Positions 18,657 to 28,290 of a DNA stretch of 64,000 nt are shown piece after piece. The notes beneath the pieces are model-generated. The model was given only the letters and a program-made list of their open reading frames with translations. It was not told where the DNA came from and did no database searches. Position 1 is the stretch's first letter, and every line of letters starts with the position of its first letter. The translations under genes and the position numbers were made by a program. This DNA comes from Flavobacteriales bacterium (GTDB taxonomy: Bacteria > Bacteroidota > Bacteroidia > Flavobacteriales_D > Parvicellaceae). The stretch is from the NCBI GenBank assembly GCA_025210295.1, contig JAOASC010000048.1, forward strand, positions 248,001 through 312,000, given 5' to 3'.

Positions 18657-20975
18657 TCAATTCACAAACAACACTTTTGTTGCTATTTTGTCGCTACCAT
18701 CTTCTGTTACGATAAAAACGTAATAAACTCCTGTAGCTACACGTTCACCCGAAAGTGTTCTGCCATCCCATACAGCTTGCCCGCCTAGAGAAGTTGTTGA
18801 AGCAACCAAATTTCCACTAGCATCGGTAATTTTAACATCAGAATTATTTGTCAATCCTTTTATGGCAATTTTACCTTCGTATTCTGGTCTAACTGGGTTA
18901 GGATAAGCGTAGACATTGTTAAAACGATCATTCGGTTCAGTTGCTTCACCTTTATACCCCATTATTCCTTTATCAGTACCGACATAAACCTCACCTGTTT
19001 TCGGATGAATAGCCAAAGCATTGATTGTATTTGAAAAGATAGGACTGTTATCAGTAGTAAACGAATGAATCATTTCTGTTCCGTCTTCAGCAATTAAAAA
19101 TAAACCACCACCTTCTGTTGCAAACCACTTTCTATTCGCTCCATCTATTACAATTTCATTAATGTCTTCTGTTCCCAAAAGAACTTCGAGAACACCGTCT
19201 TGTTCTATCAAGATTTCCTGTGCATCATAATTCCCTCCATCAAAAATATTTTTAGGGTTATAAATCACTACAGGTCCATTTTCTGTTCCTAACCAAATCG
19301 CTCCATTTTTATCTTCAACGATGGTATTAACAATATCGGATGGTAGCGCTCCAGTTCCCTCAGAAGTTGTTAAGCTTTGAAATTGGTCGTCTGTTTCATC
19401 TAAAGGAGTTTGATTGTAATCGTAAACCATTACGCCTCCTCCTTTTGCAGCCATCCAGATGTAACCATTGGTTTTATCGATGTACAAATCGGTACATATT
19501 CCACCTTTCATAGCCGCTGAACAAACAAAAGATTTCCATTCTCCCTCTGGAGTATATAACGAAAGGGGTTCGTTTACAAATGCATTGGCCACCCAAAAAT
19601 TGCCCTCTGTATCGAATGCAGATCCTGAAGCACATGTTTTGGTCAAATCGGTTAATCTTCTTTGTAGTGAAGAGTTATGCCAAGTATGACGTTTTACAAA
19701 CGCTCCATTTCTAATTTCAACCACTCCTCCCTTAAAAGAACTTGCCATAATGTGTGTAGCGTCTTTCGGGTCAACGGCTATATGTACATAATCAAAAATA
19801 GAATCTGCCACCGATAATTCTACATCTGTTAAACCATTATACATCGTCCAAACATCAGAATCATAATGGTACACCCCGTTCATATTGAAGGTATTATTCC
19901 AAGCTGACCCCTCTGTTCTCCCCGAAGCAACCCACAAATCATCATCATTAGTTACCATATAAAACACATCATTCCCAAAAGGTCCTTGAAGCAAATAACG
20001 TTCAAAATTATAATTATTCGTTACTCGAACCATTCCATTATCTCGATCTGCTACCCAACAGACATTATCATTCCACAAACAGTTATTGGGCTTTATAAAA
20101 CTGGTTTCTGCATAGGTATACAACAAATCTTGTTGTTGTAAGTTTTCATCTACCTCGATCACACCTCGTTGAGTTGACAACAACAAGTGATTATCCTTAG
20201 TCGAAAAACCAAAATAGTCGTTATTGGTCAACGAGGATACTTGTTGGAAACTTCCATTCTTAAAAGAATACAATGTATCGGTTAGGTACCCTGTATAATT
20301 AGCATTCAATAATAAACCATTAGCATAATTGGTTATTAAGCTATATGGTTCTTGGGCTATTCCTGGCTCTATAGACCAATTATTAGGATCAGATAAAAAT
20401 TGAGACTGAATACTGGCTTTATACACTCCAGCATCAGTAGCAGCATATATGGTATCTGAAAAGATTGTTAAATCATTCACTTTTACTTGACTTCCTCCAG
20501 CTCCTATAATGTATGTATCTTTTACTTCTTGACGTTCGACATCCAAAACCACAATACCAAAACCACAAGTTAAATAAGATAACTTCCCGTCAGAATAAAT
20601 ATTATAAATCTGTTTATCGCCAATAATATTACTAGTTACAATACCCGAAATATTGATCACTTCTCCATTTTTAATCAAATCAATACTCCCAGATTCATAA
20701 CCTATAATTAAGGTTTCTTCTTGCTTATTTAGCCCCATGACGCTAATAGAAAAATCTGAAAGCGCATTAATTTTTGTTACGCGTTCTAAACTATTATCTG
20801 TCTCATCTAGATAGTACACAGCATACGGAGTTGCAGCATAATATTTTTGATTTACATACGCTACGTTAATCACATTCCGATAAGGGAGGTAATCTCGCCA
20901 AGCTCCAAGTAGAAACCCTTGCCCCATCATCAAAGAACTTAAGAATAAAGCAACTATAACTAGTTTAATTTTCAT
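18657..20975 (-). CDS. porZ: Type IX secretion system protein PorZ
   Basis: 772 residues with a signal peptide ending LMMGQ. After the N-terminus (GAWRDYLPYRNVINVAYVNQ) come many two-component-regulator-propeller repeats (for example GAIWLGTENGPVVIYNP and EVYVGTDKGIMGY), then a C-terminal sorting-like domain (YAYPNPVRPEYEGKIAIKGL). Length and order match Porphyromonas PorZ (about 776 residues), a surface component of the T9SS attachment complex that links cargo to A-LPS. It lies next to two probable T9SS cargo genes. Transcribed alone on the minus strand. Confidence 0.8.
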   Translation of the reverse strand: MKIKLVIVALFLSSLMMGQGFLLGAWRDYLPYRNVINVAYVNQKYYAATPYAVYYLDETDNSLERVTKINALSDFSISVMGLNKQEETLIIGYESGSIDLIKNGEVINISGIVTSNIIGDKQIYNIYSDGKLSYLTCGFGIVVLDVERQEVKDTYIIGAGGSQVKVNDLTIFSDTIYAATDAGVYKASIQSQFLSDPNNWSIEPGIAQEPYSLITNYANGLLLNANYTGYLTDTLYSFKNGSFQQVSSLTNNDYFGFSTKDNHLLLSTQRGVIEVDENLQQQDLLYTYAETSFIKPNNCLWNDNVCWVADRDNGMVRVTNNYNFERYLLQGPFGNDVFYMVTNDDDLWVASGRTEGSAWNNTFNMNGVYHYDSDVWTMYNGLTDVELSVADSIFDYVHIAVDPKDATHIMASSFKGGVVEIRNGAFVKRHTWHNSSLQRRLTDLTKTCASGSAFDTEGNFWVANAFVNEPLSLYTPEGEWKSFVCSAAMKGGICTDLYIDKTNGYIWMAAKGGGVMVYDYNQTPLDETDDQFQSLTTSEGTGALPSDIVNTIVEDKNGAIWLGTENGPVVIYNPKNIFDGGNYDAQEILIEQDGVLEVLLGTEDINEIVIDGANRKWFATEGGGLFLIAEDGTEMIHSFTTDNSPIFSNTINALAIHPKTGEVYVGTDKGIMGYKGEATEPNDRFNNVYAYPNPVRPEYEGKIAIKGLTNNSDVKITDASGNLVASTTSLGGQAVWDGRTLSGERVATGVYYVFIVTEDGSDKIATKVLFVN

Positions 20976-20979
20976 GTAG

Positions 20980-20987
20980 CAAAAATA
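20980..20987 (-). promoter_or_regulatory. -7 promoter element for porZ
   Basis: Minus-strand TATTTTTG matches TAnnTTTG and ends only 4 nt before the ATG at 20975, predicting a leaderless mRNA. Confidence 0.5.
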
Positions 20988-21096
20988 GAAATCCGTTTGG
21001 TAATATCAATTAAATAACTATTCTTTCTATTTTTTATTGCTATCAAGGTTTAAAAGAATATTGCTCAGTGTTCTTAAGAGCTAAATCTTTCGATGA

Positions 21097-23499
21097 TCAA
21101 AACCAAATTTTGTATTGTCCTATTGGTAATAATCCTGTTTGATATCTGGTTACAATACTTTTACTCGAATGAGAATACCCTTCACTAAAAACATTTTTCC
21201 TGTTTGTCAAATTTTGAATATTCACCGCCCATTCTTGAGTAATTTTCTTGCCATTTTTCTTAAACCCTATTTTAAAATCTATTCTGAAATAGTCTGGATA
21301 TCGCTCAGAAAACGCTTGATCATAATCGTAGACAGTTTGACCAATTTGTTGGCTCGCTTCCAAGTCTATTGGTACAAATCGTTGACCTCCATTTAAGGTA
21401 CTTTTGATATCTATGAGCAATGATGAATTAGCTCCTTCTTCTTTCTTTGAATGGAAGAAAAACTCCTTTCCTATTAGACCATTAAAAGTATAGTTTCCAT
21501 TAAAAACGGTATTGCGTTCTACTCCATCACTTCCCTTGTATTTCGACTCATATAAAGAAGTGGTTACCAAATAATAAAAACCTTTATTTAAGAACCGTTC
21601 TAAGGTAAACTCTACCCCATAATTATAACCTGTTCCCGTATTGACTAAAGAATCTGGAAACGACAAATCAAAATTGGCTCCATAATTTAAGATCGAATAA
21701 TTATTCGTATTCACATCAACAGGAACATTAGCCAACAGCTGGTAGTAGGTTTCTGCTTTAAAACGGGTGTTTTTACCTAAGTTTCTATCATATCCCAATA
21801 CAAAGTGTTGACTTTGAATCATCCCTAAATCTTTATTGGGAATGACCTTCTCACCATTATCTGTTTCTATTTCTTTAAAATACAATCGTGTTGTAGGTAA
21901 TTGATTATGTAAACCATAAGCTGCACTTAATGTATTTTTCGAATTAATTTCCCATTTCAGACCAACTCTAGGCTCTACAGAAAACTGGTTGTTATAGGTA
22001 AATAATTGTGTATGCACCCCTGTATTAAAAGTCAATTTCTCATTCATTCGATATTGCCACTGCACAAAAGGTTGAATAAAATAGGTAGCTCCTTTAAAAT
22101 CGGTTAAGGTTACCCAACGTTCAGGGATAATCTGATAGGTATTGGGTGCTAGAAGAACAGAATCCTTTTCAATATTGATACTATCCGAAAGGTTAAAAAA
22201 GCGTCGATAATTATACGAACCTATTTTAAACAAATGTTTTGCAGAATGTTTATGGTTAAAGATCAAATTTAAAGACTGCTTTCCTTCTGTAGATGTATTG
22301 CGATAATTCGGGTTATACAATTGCGTTATCGTATCCAAATAATTTCGAGCTATTTGATTATAGGTAGCATCAATTGAAAAGGTGGTTTTTAAATATGATT
22401 TTTCGTTGAAACGATAGGTGTTTGACAAGCCTGTCACTCCTATTTTTGAGGTAAATAACAGGTCCTCTCCACTTTCTTGAAAAAGGTTCTCATCTTTTTG
22501 TTCAGAGTCTAAAAAAGCGATAGCACTTGCTCCACCAAGTCCCCAGAATTCTGTTTTTCCTTTTTTATTGGGGAAACTTAATTTGAAAAAACCATCTGAA
22601 TAGTCAGGAACTGCTGTTCCTGTTCCAAAGTTCAACCCCATCAATTGAAATAGCTTTAGTGTAGAATATCTGAAGTCAACAATATAAGAAGAGTATTGTT
22701 TTTTACTAATTGGTCCCTCAGCCATCATTTCTACGCCATTAAATCCAAGTTGTCCTAAAAACTCATGCTGTTGATTATTTCCAGAACGCAATTTCAAATC
22801 AAATACACCAGCAATTGCGTTTCCATATTCTGCTGGAAAAGCCCCGGTCATAAAATCTGAATTGTCTAAAACATTATTATTTAAAATACTTACTGGACCT
22901 CCTGTTGTTCCATTCAAGGCAAAATGATTGGGATTAGGAATATCGACATCTTCCAAGCGATATAAGACTCCCGTCGGGGAATTCCCTCGAATTACAATAT
23001 CATTTCGACTATCGTCTGACCCCTGAACACCTGCAAAATTTTGTGCCATTCTCGCCACATCATTCAAACTTCCTGCATAACGCATGGTTTCATCAATAGA
23101 GAATGTTCGAGCACTTACTGAAGCCATCCTATTAACGGTTTTATCTTTATCTTGTTGGGCTTCTACCACGACCTCATCGATTAAGATGGACTCTTGTAAT
23201 TCAACATTTAAAATCACTTCTTTTCCTGCTGTCACCTCGATATTGGGGAGAGTTTTAGTTTCGTAACCAATATAAGAGATTTGAAGTGTATGTCTCCCCA
23301 AAGGGACTTTCTCTATTGTATAACGTCCATCAAAATCAGTCGCTGCCCCAATAATTGGGTCGACATCTATAACGATAACATTCGCTCCTATTAATGGAGA
23401 TTTTGAATCTTTATCTAACACAACCCCTCTAATGTTTTGCTCTTGAGCATACCCCAAGCCTAAAACAAACCAACTCAAAATAAAAAAAGCACCTTTCAT
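21097..23499 (-). CDS. TonB-dependent outer-membrane receptor with carboxypeptidase-regulatory domain
   Basis: 800 residues from the ATG at 23499, directly before the signal peptide (KGAFFILSWFVLGLGYAQ); a start 18 codons upstream is possible but not needed. It has an N-terminal CarboxypepD_reg-like domain (VVLDKDSKSPLIGANVIVID), a plug (NDIVIRGNSPTGVLYRLEDV) and a 22-strand-type barrel ending in aromatic residues (IGQYKIWF). It should import a large substrate across the outer membrane using TonB energy. No SusD-like partner is adjacent, so it is probably a metal/cofactor or peptide receptor; the ligand is unknown. Confidence 0.9.
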   Translation of the reverse strand: MKGAFFILSWFVLGLGYAQEQNIRGVVLDKDSKSPLIGANVIVIDVDPIIGAATDFDGRYTIEKVPLGRHTLQISYIGYETKTLPNIEVTAGKEVILNVELQESILIDEVVVEAQQDKDKTVNRMASVSARTFSIDETMRYAGSLNDVARMAQNFAGVQGSDDSRNDIVIRGNSPTGVLYRLEDVDIPNPNHFALNGTTGGPVSILNNNVLDNSDFMTGAFPAEYGNAIAGVFDLKLRSGNNQQHEFLGQLGFNGVEMMAEGPISKKQYSSYIVDFRYSTLKLFQLMGLNFGTGTAVPDYSDGFFKLSFPNKKGKTEFWGLGGASAIAFLDSEQKDENLFQESGEDLLFTSKIGVTGLSNTYRFNEKSYLKTTFSIDATYNQIARNYLDTITQLYNPNYRNTSTEGKQSLNLIFNHKHSAKHLFKIGSYNYRRFFNLSDSINIEKDSVLLAPNTYQIIPERWVTLTDFKGATYFIQPFVQWQYRMNEKLTFNTGVHTQLFTYNNQFSVEPRVGLKWEINSKNTLSAAYGLHNQLPTTRLYFKEIETDNGEKVIPNKDLGMIQSQHFVLGYDRNLGKNTRFKAETYYQLLANVPVDVNTNNYSILNYGANFDLSFPDSLVNTGTGYNYGVEFTLERFLNKGFYYLVTTSLYESKYKGSDGVERNTVFNGNYTFNGLIGKEFFFHSKKEEGANSSLLIDIKSTLNGGQRFVPIDLEASQQIGQTVYDYDQAFSERYPDYFRIDFKIGFKKNGKKITQEWAVNIQNLTNRKNVFSEGYSHSSKSIVTRYQTGLLPIGQYKIWF

Positions 23500-23739
23500 G
23501 ATCATGATTTTAAAATTTGAAACAAAACAAGTACTAAATCCTTTGCTATCCAAATTTTAGTGCTGTTCTGCAAGTTTTGGGACGAATTGCATGGTAAAAA
23601 CCCACTTAAAAACCACTCTAAAACCTGCGAAAAATCATTGTTTTCGTTCATTTTTCGCTGAGAACTCTTGCTGTGTCAATTTTTTGTAAGAAAGTCTTTG
23701 ATTTTGATTCAATTCCTTTCAATATCTCGCTTTAGATTG

Positions 23740-23747
23740 TACATTTG
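23740..23747 (+). promoter_or_regulatory. -7 promoter element for the membrane-protein pair
   Basis: TACATTTG matches TAnnTTTG and lies 18 nt upstream of the ATG at 23766; it overlaps an in-frame TTG at 23745, which is therefore not the start. Confidence 0.5.
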
Positions 23748-23765
23748 CAACTTAAAAATAATACA

Positions 23766-24638
23766 ATGGTGAAGAAAATATTAACATGGGTCTTAGCAAT
23801 ATTTTTGGCTTTAGCTGCAATGATTTATCAAAGAAGCACAGGGCCAACTTATGAATACAAAGGTTATTTAGAACATCAAGAAGACTCACGTAAATATAAA
23901 TTGCTTCGCTCACAGGAAACTACTGAAGGTGCAAAAATTGAATTGCCTTATTTTGAAGGAATTAACTACACCGCTACATTACACTATAAGCGTTATCAAA
24001 CTCAAGACGACATTACCGACTTAGACTTTCAATTAGACGAGAATAAGCTTTTTATTGCACAATTGCCGGTTCAACCAGCTGCTGGAAAAATTGAATATTC
24101 GATTACTGGTTCTATTGATGGGAAAGAATTTTCTATTCCTGAAAAAGGAGAGGATAATATCGTTTTGAGATATAAAGACCCTGTTCCTGATTACATTTTA
24201 ATTCCCCATGTTACGATGATGATTATCGTAATTATTTTCGGTATTCGTGCTGGTCTAGGTGCTGCATTTAACGACGGGACAATGCGTAGATGGACAATTG
24301 TTGCCTTTACAGCAATGACTGTTGGAGGAATGATGTTGGGGCCTATAGTACAAAAATATGCTTTTGGAGAATATTGGACTGGATTTCCAAACGGAAGTGA
24401 TTTTACAGACAACAAAATGCTAATTATGTGGATTGCTTGGGCGTTAGCATTAGCAATTATTGGGTTTAAACCTAAAAAGAAAGAAGGAGTAAGTAGAGCA
24501 ACAGTTCTAATGGCATCTGTAGTGATGACAATGGTTTATCTAATTCCTCATAGTATGGGAGGTTCTACATTAGACTATGATGCTGTAGATAAAGGTATAG
24601 ATCCTAAAGAAGCAATTAAAACAGGAGCAGAACACTAA
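23766..24638 (+). CDS. Conserved-looking membrane protein with extracytoplasmic domain
   Basis: 290 residues from the ATG at 23766. One N-terminal membrane segment (ILTWVLAIFLALAAMIY) is followed by about 110 extracytoplasmic residues with beta-rich sequence (LHYKRYQTQDDITDLDFQLD) and then four membrane segments (for example YILIPHVTMMIIVIIFGIRA and MLIMWIAWALALAIIGF). I do not recognise the family. His residues at the ends of membrane segments (IPHVTMM, IPHSMGG) could ligate a cofactor. The next gene, 34 bp downstream, is another small membrane protein and probably a partner. Confidence 0.8.
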   Translation: MVKKILTWVLAIFLALAAMIYQRSTGPTYEYKGYLEHQEDSRKYKLLRSQETTEGAKIELPYFEGINYTATLHYKRYQTQDDITDLDFQLDENKLFIAQLPVQPAAGKIEYSITGSIDGKEFSIPEKGEDNIVLRYKDPVPDYILIPHVTMMIIVIIFGIRAGLGAAFNDGTMRRWTIVAFTAMTVGGMMLGPIVQKYAFGEYWTGFPNGSDFTDNKMLIMWIAWALALAIIGFKPKKKEGVSRATVLMASVVMTMVYLIPHSMGGSTLDYDAVDKGIDPKEAIKTGAEH

Positions 24639-24672
24639 CCCTGCAATTTCTTTACCATCAAAAACAACGTAG

Positions 24673-25119
24673 ATGCTAGCAAACTGGATTCATGTAATGA
24701 TTGTTCATTTTATTGTTATTGGAGCACCTTGGTTGCTTTATCGCGTTTTTACTCAACGAAAAGAACCATTAGATAGTCCACAATGGAAAAACACGTATAG
24801 CTTTTTGATTCTTTCTGGAGTTATTGCTGCTATTGCATACTTTACTGGACCAACAGCTGCTGACTGGACAAAACTCGCCTTAGACCCCTACCCACAGGAA
24901 CATGTGGAGGATCATGCTCTTTGGGGTAGAGTTGCCTTTGTTATTCAAGTGGTTGTCGCACTTATAGGAATTATGGGATGGGCAAGTATTTTACAAGAAG
25001 AAAAACCAGATAAAAAAATCTTTTTCGCTTTGATTGCGCTATTACTAATGAATACCTCAACATTATTTTACACAGCCCATTTAGGTGGATTTGTAAGGAG
25101 AATGGATTTGTTGTTTTAA
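24673..25119 (+). CDS. Four-helix membrane protein, DUF2231-like
   Basis: 148 residues with four predicted membrane segments. The pattern MIVHFIVIGAPWLLYRVF at the start, EHVEDHALWGRVAFVIQVV in the middle and LFYTAHLGGFVRR at the end recalls DUF2231-type membrane proteins with conserved His that may bind heme. It follows a membrane protein gene by 34 bp in the same direction and is probably co-transcribed. The function is not established; the family assignment is tentative. Confidence 0.7.
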   Translation: MLANWIHVMIVHFIVIGAPWLLYRVFTQRKEPLDSPQWKNTYSFLILSGVIAAIAYFTGPTAADWTKLALDPYPQEHVEDHALWGRVAFVIQVVVALIGIMGWASILQEEKPDKKIFFALIALLLMNTSTLFYTAHLGGFVRRMDLLF

Positions 25120-25191
25120 TGTTCTTTGCCTTGCTGTAACTTTTAAGAGCTCTATTTGTTCTACTTTTATACAACAACTCAAAAAGAACAA

Positions 25192-25824
25192 ATGAAAAAA
25201 CTACTCTCTTTTATATTTATTCAAATCTTATGCTCAAACTTTGGTTTGGGGCAGGATAGTGATACAACTCATATCAATAATAGAACTATATCTTCATTAA
25301 ATACTGGAACTACTTATAAACTAACTAATTCGATTTTCAAAAACCAGTCAATTAGCATAAGTTTTTCAGGTCTTTCTTGTGGTGGAGCTAGTACAAACTC
25401 AGAAGATTGTTTTTACTCAACTGTTTATTATTCTCATAATATACCAAGAAAAATACTAATCAATGATAGTTTAACTACTCAATTAACTGGATATTCATTT
25501 AATTACATGTCTGGTTATAACGTTTTTAATAAAAACTACAACATTGACTTAGCTATCCTCCTAGGCTTTGAATTCGGAAGGCTCCGCTTATACAACAACC
25601 CTTTATTACGTAAAAAGAATGGTTATTTTGCTCCCAAAATAGAATTACAACCTAAATTCAAACTTAAGCGATTGGTAATAGGAGGTTCTTTTGGTTATGG
25701 GTATGATATTTCAAACCCCAACTGGAAAAACACTTGGTTCAGTAAAAACAAAAGTTATACGCTTGACAAACTTAGACAAAGTGGAGTTTCTTATCAGTTT
25801 TTTATTGGGTGGAGTTTCTATTAA
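25192..25824 (+). CDS. Exported protein, probable small outer-membrane beta-barrel
   Basis: 210 residues from the ATG at 25192; an in-frame TTG at 25156 is rejected because the signal peptide (LLSFIFIQILCSNFGLGQ) begins at the ATG. The mature part is rich in alternating aromatic strands (IDLAILLGFEFGRLRLYN, KRLVIGGSFGYGYDI) and ends in aromatic residues (FFIGWSFY), typical of outer-membrane barrels. No family recognised. Its last 4 bp overlap the convergent Mpo1-like gene. Confidence 0.7.
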   Translation: MKKLLSFIFIQILCSNFGLGQDSDTTHINNRTISSLNTGTTYKLTNSIFKNQSISISFSGLSCGGASTNSEDCFYSTVYYSHNIPRKILINDSLTTQLTGYSFNYMSGYNVFNKNYNIDLAILLGFEFGRLRLYNNPLLRKKNGYFAPKIELQPKFKLKRLVIGGSFGYGYDISNPNWKNTWFSKNKSYTLDKLRQSGVSYQFFIGWSFY

Positions 25825-26303
25825 TATTTAATTCCAATCTTTTTATATATAAAACTTAACAACCAAGATGGACCTATCAACAGGAACTGTAAATCTTCTA
25901 AAAAAGATGGTTTTTTACCCTCAATATGATGTCCTATAAATTGAAAAATCCAAGCAACAACAAAAATTACAACAGCGATTAACCAAGGCGAGGCACCTGT
26001 AATTAAAAGTAATAAATTATACCCCAATGCACATAGCACGCTAAAAATCAGCATCCCTATTCCAATTGGAATTGATAATCGAAAATAAAACAGCAATACC
26101 AATACTAAGACAACATTCCCCCAATTGGCAAAAGCTGACAATACATCAGGAAAAACATTGAGTAATAATGTATTTGGAACTGAAGCTACCAGCACATAAA
26201 TTGAAAAAAATATTGCTGGAACACAAATCCAATGAATCAACTTATTGGTTGAATTTTGATGGCTTACACCATATTCATCTAGCCATGTTTGTATTGGTTT
26301 CAT
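25821..26303 (-). CDS. Mpo1-like / DUF962 membrane protein
   Basis: 160 residues with four membrane segments. The N-terminus WLDEYGVSHQNSTNKLIHWICVP and the later FQFIGHHIEGKKPSF carry the His residues conserved in the Mpo1/YGL010w family (DUF962). The yeast member is an iron-dependent dioxygenase acting in alpha-oxidation of 2-hydroxy fatty acids. Here it may process membrane lipids; the substrate is inferred only from the family. It is separated by 54 bp from the minus-strand operon upstream and may have its own promoter. Confidence 0.85.
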   Translation of the reverse strand: MKPIQTWLDEYGVSHQNSTNKLIHWICVPAIFFSIYVLVASVPNTLLLNVFPDVLSAFANWGNVVLVLVLLFYFRLSIPIGIGMLIFSVLCALGYNLLLLITGASPWLIAVVIFVVAWIFQFIGHHIEGKKPSFLEDLQFLLIGPSWLLSFIYKKIGIKY

Positions 26304-26357
26304 ACCTTTAATTTTGAGTTAAAGTACAAAATAGATTTTAGCTTTTCAAATCATGAT

Positions 26358-26717
26358 TTATGACACACTGTCGAGATGTGTCCACAAGATGACACTCCAT
26401 AACAAAAGGTTAGGAATATAGATTGCCAAACTATAAATCACCATTCTTAAAAACTTATGGACTCCTTTTTTTATTAGGTAGTTATTCAACACCCCAACTG
26501 GAATAAACAACAAAGCTGAGAAAAAACCTGCCATGATCATTGTTGGCCATGTCCAATCTCCATGCATATCATTGAAATGAGGTAAATACAAATTGGTAAT
26601 CGGATTGACAACCATCGCAAAAATAGCTCCTACAATTCCCATCCCGATGAAATTAAGAACCAAAAGTCCCCCAGAGATTATTAAAGAAACGATAACTGAT
26701 TTAGATAGTTTTGCCAT
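26358..26717 (-). CDS. Small membrane protein of unknown function
   Basis: 119 residues with three predicted membrane segments (SVIVSLIISGGLLVLNFIGM, MIMAGFFSALLFIPVGVLN, MVIYSLAIYIPNLLLWSVI). I do not recognise it. It starts 11 bp after the ferredoxin gene and appears to be the third gene of the U32/ferredoxin operon. No catalytic motif is evident. Confidence 0.7.
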   Translation of the reverse strand: MAKLSKSVIVSLIISGGLLVLNFIGMGIVGAIFAMVVNPITNLYLPHFNDMHGDWTWPTMIMAGFFSALLFIPVGVLNNYLIKKGVHKFLRMVIYSLAIYIPNLLLWSVILWTHLDSVS

Positions 26718-26728
26718 TCAAAACAAGG

Positions 26729-26956
26729 TTATATCATCTTAACTTGGATAATATTAACAGGACAAGCTTCAGCGGCTCTTTTATTCTCATCAAACTCAGA
26801 ATTATCGACTCTTGCTGTATAAAAGCCTTTTTTATTGACTCCTCCTAATAGTGTTGCCTTACCATCTTTTTTAGACATTCTCCAATGGTTATAAGCCAAC
26901 TCAACACAGTAGTTGCACCCTATACATTTTTCTCTCTGATGTGATATTACAACCAT
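26729..26956 (-). CDS. Single-cluster 4Fe-4S ferredoxin
   Basis: 75 residues with one cluster motif: CIGCNYC near the N-terminus and CPVNII near the C-terminus, i.e. CxxCxxC plus a distal Cys-Pro. This is the short ferredoxin type with one [4Fe-4S] cluster, a cytoplasmic electron carrier. It starts 9 bp after a U32-family gene, so it is a plausible electron donor to that RNA-hydroxylation enzyme (inference from operon context). Confidence 0.92.
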   Translation of the reverse strand: MVVISHQREKCIGCNYCVELAYNHWRMSKKDGKATLLGGVNKKGFYTARVDNSEFDENKRAAEACPVNIIQVKMI

Positions 26957-26965
26957 AAGTTATGC

Positions 26966-28222
26966 TTAATCATTCACTTCTTCAGCAGCAACGACTTTAT
27001 ATAATTTATCTGATGAACGAATCACCTTATCTACAAAGAAAGTCACTTCTTCTCCTCTTTTAGCAACATCAACAACCTCGTTATTTACACGCATTTCCTC
27101 TACTGTTGTTTCTATAACTCCAGTAGTTGGTCCGGTAATTAAGATCTTATCTCCTTTGCTTAAGAATTGAGCCTCTATTTTAAACTCTCCTATTTGAGGT
27201 TTACCATAGTAGTGTAGTCCTTTTCCTAAAAACACTTTTTTTACCGTTGCTTTTGACCCACTTGCATCGGTCCATTCTCCCAACTCTTGTCCTAAGAAAT
27301 AACCTCCCCAAAAACCTCTATTATAAACTGTTTCTAGTCGTGAAAACCATTCTTTTACTTTTTCAGGCGTATAAGTCCCCTCATAATAGGCATCAATGGC
27401 TTCACGATAGGCTTTAATTGTTGTTGCCACATATTCTGGTGCTCTACCTCTTCCTTCTATTTTTAACACAGAAATTCCTGTATCAATTAATTGGTCTAGG
27501 AAATCAATTGTACACAAATCTTTTGGAGACATAATGTACTCATTGTCTAACTCCAATTCATGTCCATCCTCTAGGTCTACTACTTTATATTTTCTTCGGC
27601 AATTCTGTACACAAGCTCCTCTGTTAGCAGACGAGTTGGATGTATGTAAACTTAAATAGCATTTCCCAGATACAGCCATACAAAGTGCTCCATGTCCAAA
27701 CACTTCTATTTTAACCAATTCGCCATTTGGACCTCTAACATCTTCTTTTTTTACAGCATCACAAATTTCTTTGACTTGACGTAAACTCAACTCACGAGAA
27801 AGTACCATAACATTGGCAAACAATGCATAAAACTTAACGGTTTCAATATTAGTAACATTCAACTGTGTTGAAATATGCACATCTACACCTTGCGACTTAG
27901 CATATCCGATAACAGCTTGATCAGAAGCAATAATCGCTGTAATCCCTGCTTCTTTCACACGATTAACGACTGTTTTAATCAACGATAAATCGTGGTTATA
28001 GATAATAGCATTGAGTGTTAAGTAAGAACGAACTCCTCTTTCGTTACAGCGCTCTGCAATTTCTTCCAAATCACCTAATGTAAAATTCATGGTCGCTCTC
28101 GCACGCATATTTAATTGGTCGACACCAAAATATACCGAATCAGCTCCATTGTCTAAAGCTGCTTGTAATGAATCGAACCCTCCAGCAGGGGCCATTAGCT
28201 CTAATTTCTCTACTTTACTCAT
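26966..28222 (-). CDS. U32-family protein, probable RNA hydroxylase (TrhP/RlhA type)
   Basis: 418 residues. The U32 signature is clear in EVFGHGALCMAVSGKCYLS, with further Cys in GACVQNCRRKY that complete a probable Fe-S site, and the TIM-barrel start LMAPAGGFDSLQAALDNGAD. E. coli relatives TrhP (YegQ) and RlhA (YdcP) hydroxylate tRNA U34 or 23S rRNA C2501 using prephenate-dependent chemistry; the old peptidase name is probably wrong for this subfamily. Which RNA is modified cannot be decided here. It heads an operon with a ferredoxin and a membrane protein. Confidence 0.88.
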   Translation of the reverse strand: MSKVEKLELMAPAGGFDSLQAALDNGADSVYFGVDQLNMRARATMNFTLGDLEEIAERCNERGVRSYLTLNAIIYNHDLSLIKTVVNRVKEAGITAIIASDQAVIGYAKSQGVDVHISTQLNVTNIETVKFYALFANVMVLSRELSLRQVKEICDAVKKEDVRGPNGELVKIEVFGHGALCMAVSGKCYLSLHTSNSSANRGACVQNCRRKYKVVDLEDGHELELDNEYIMSPKDLCTIDFLDQLIDTGISVLKIEGRGRAPEYVATTIKAYREAIDAYYEGTYTPEKVKEWFSRLETVYNRGFWGGYFLGQELGEWTDASGSKATVKKVFLGKGLHYYGKPQIGEFKIEAQFLSKGDKILITGPTTGVIETTVEEMRVNNEVVDVAKRGEEVTFFVDKVIRSSDKLYKVVAAEEVND

Positions 28223-28290
28223 AATTCTGCAAAGAAAATGAATTATTTTCTTTTTCGCTGTGTTAAAAATCTGAATTTATCTAAAATTAA

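Noticed and set aside
26346..26361. Palindrome AAATCATGATTT between the Mpo1-like gene and the membrane protein gene
   Set aside because: Short, AT-rich, without the TTGAC arms of the two operators and not placed at the same distance from a promoter.
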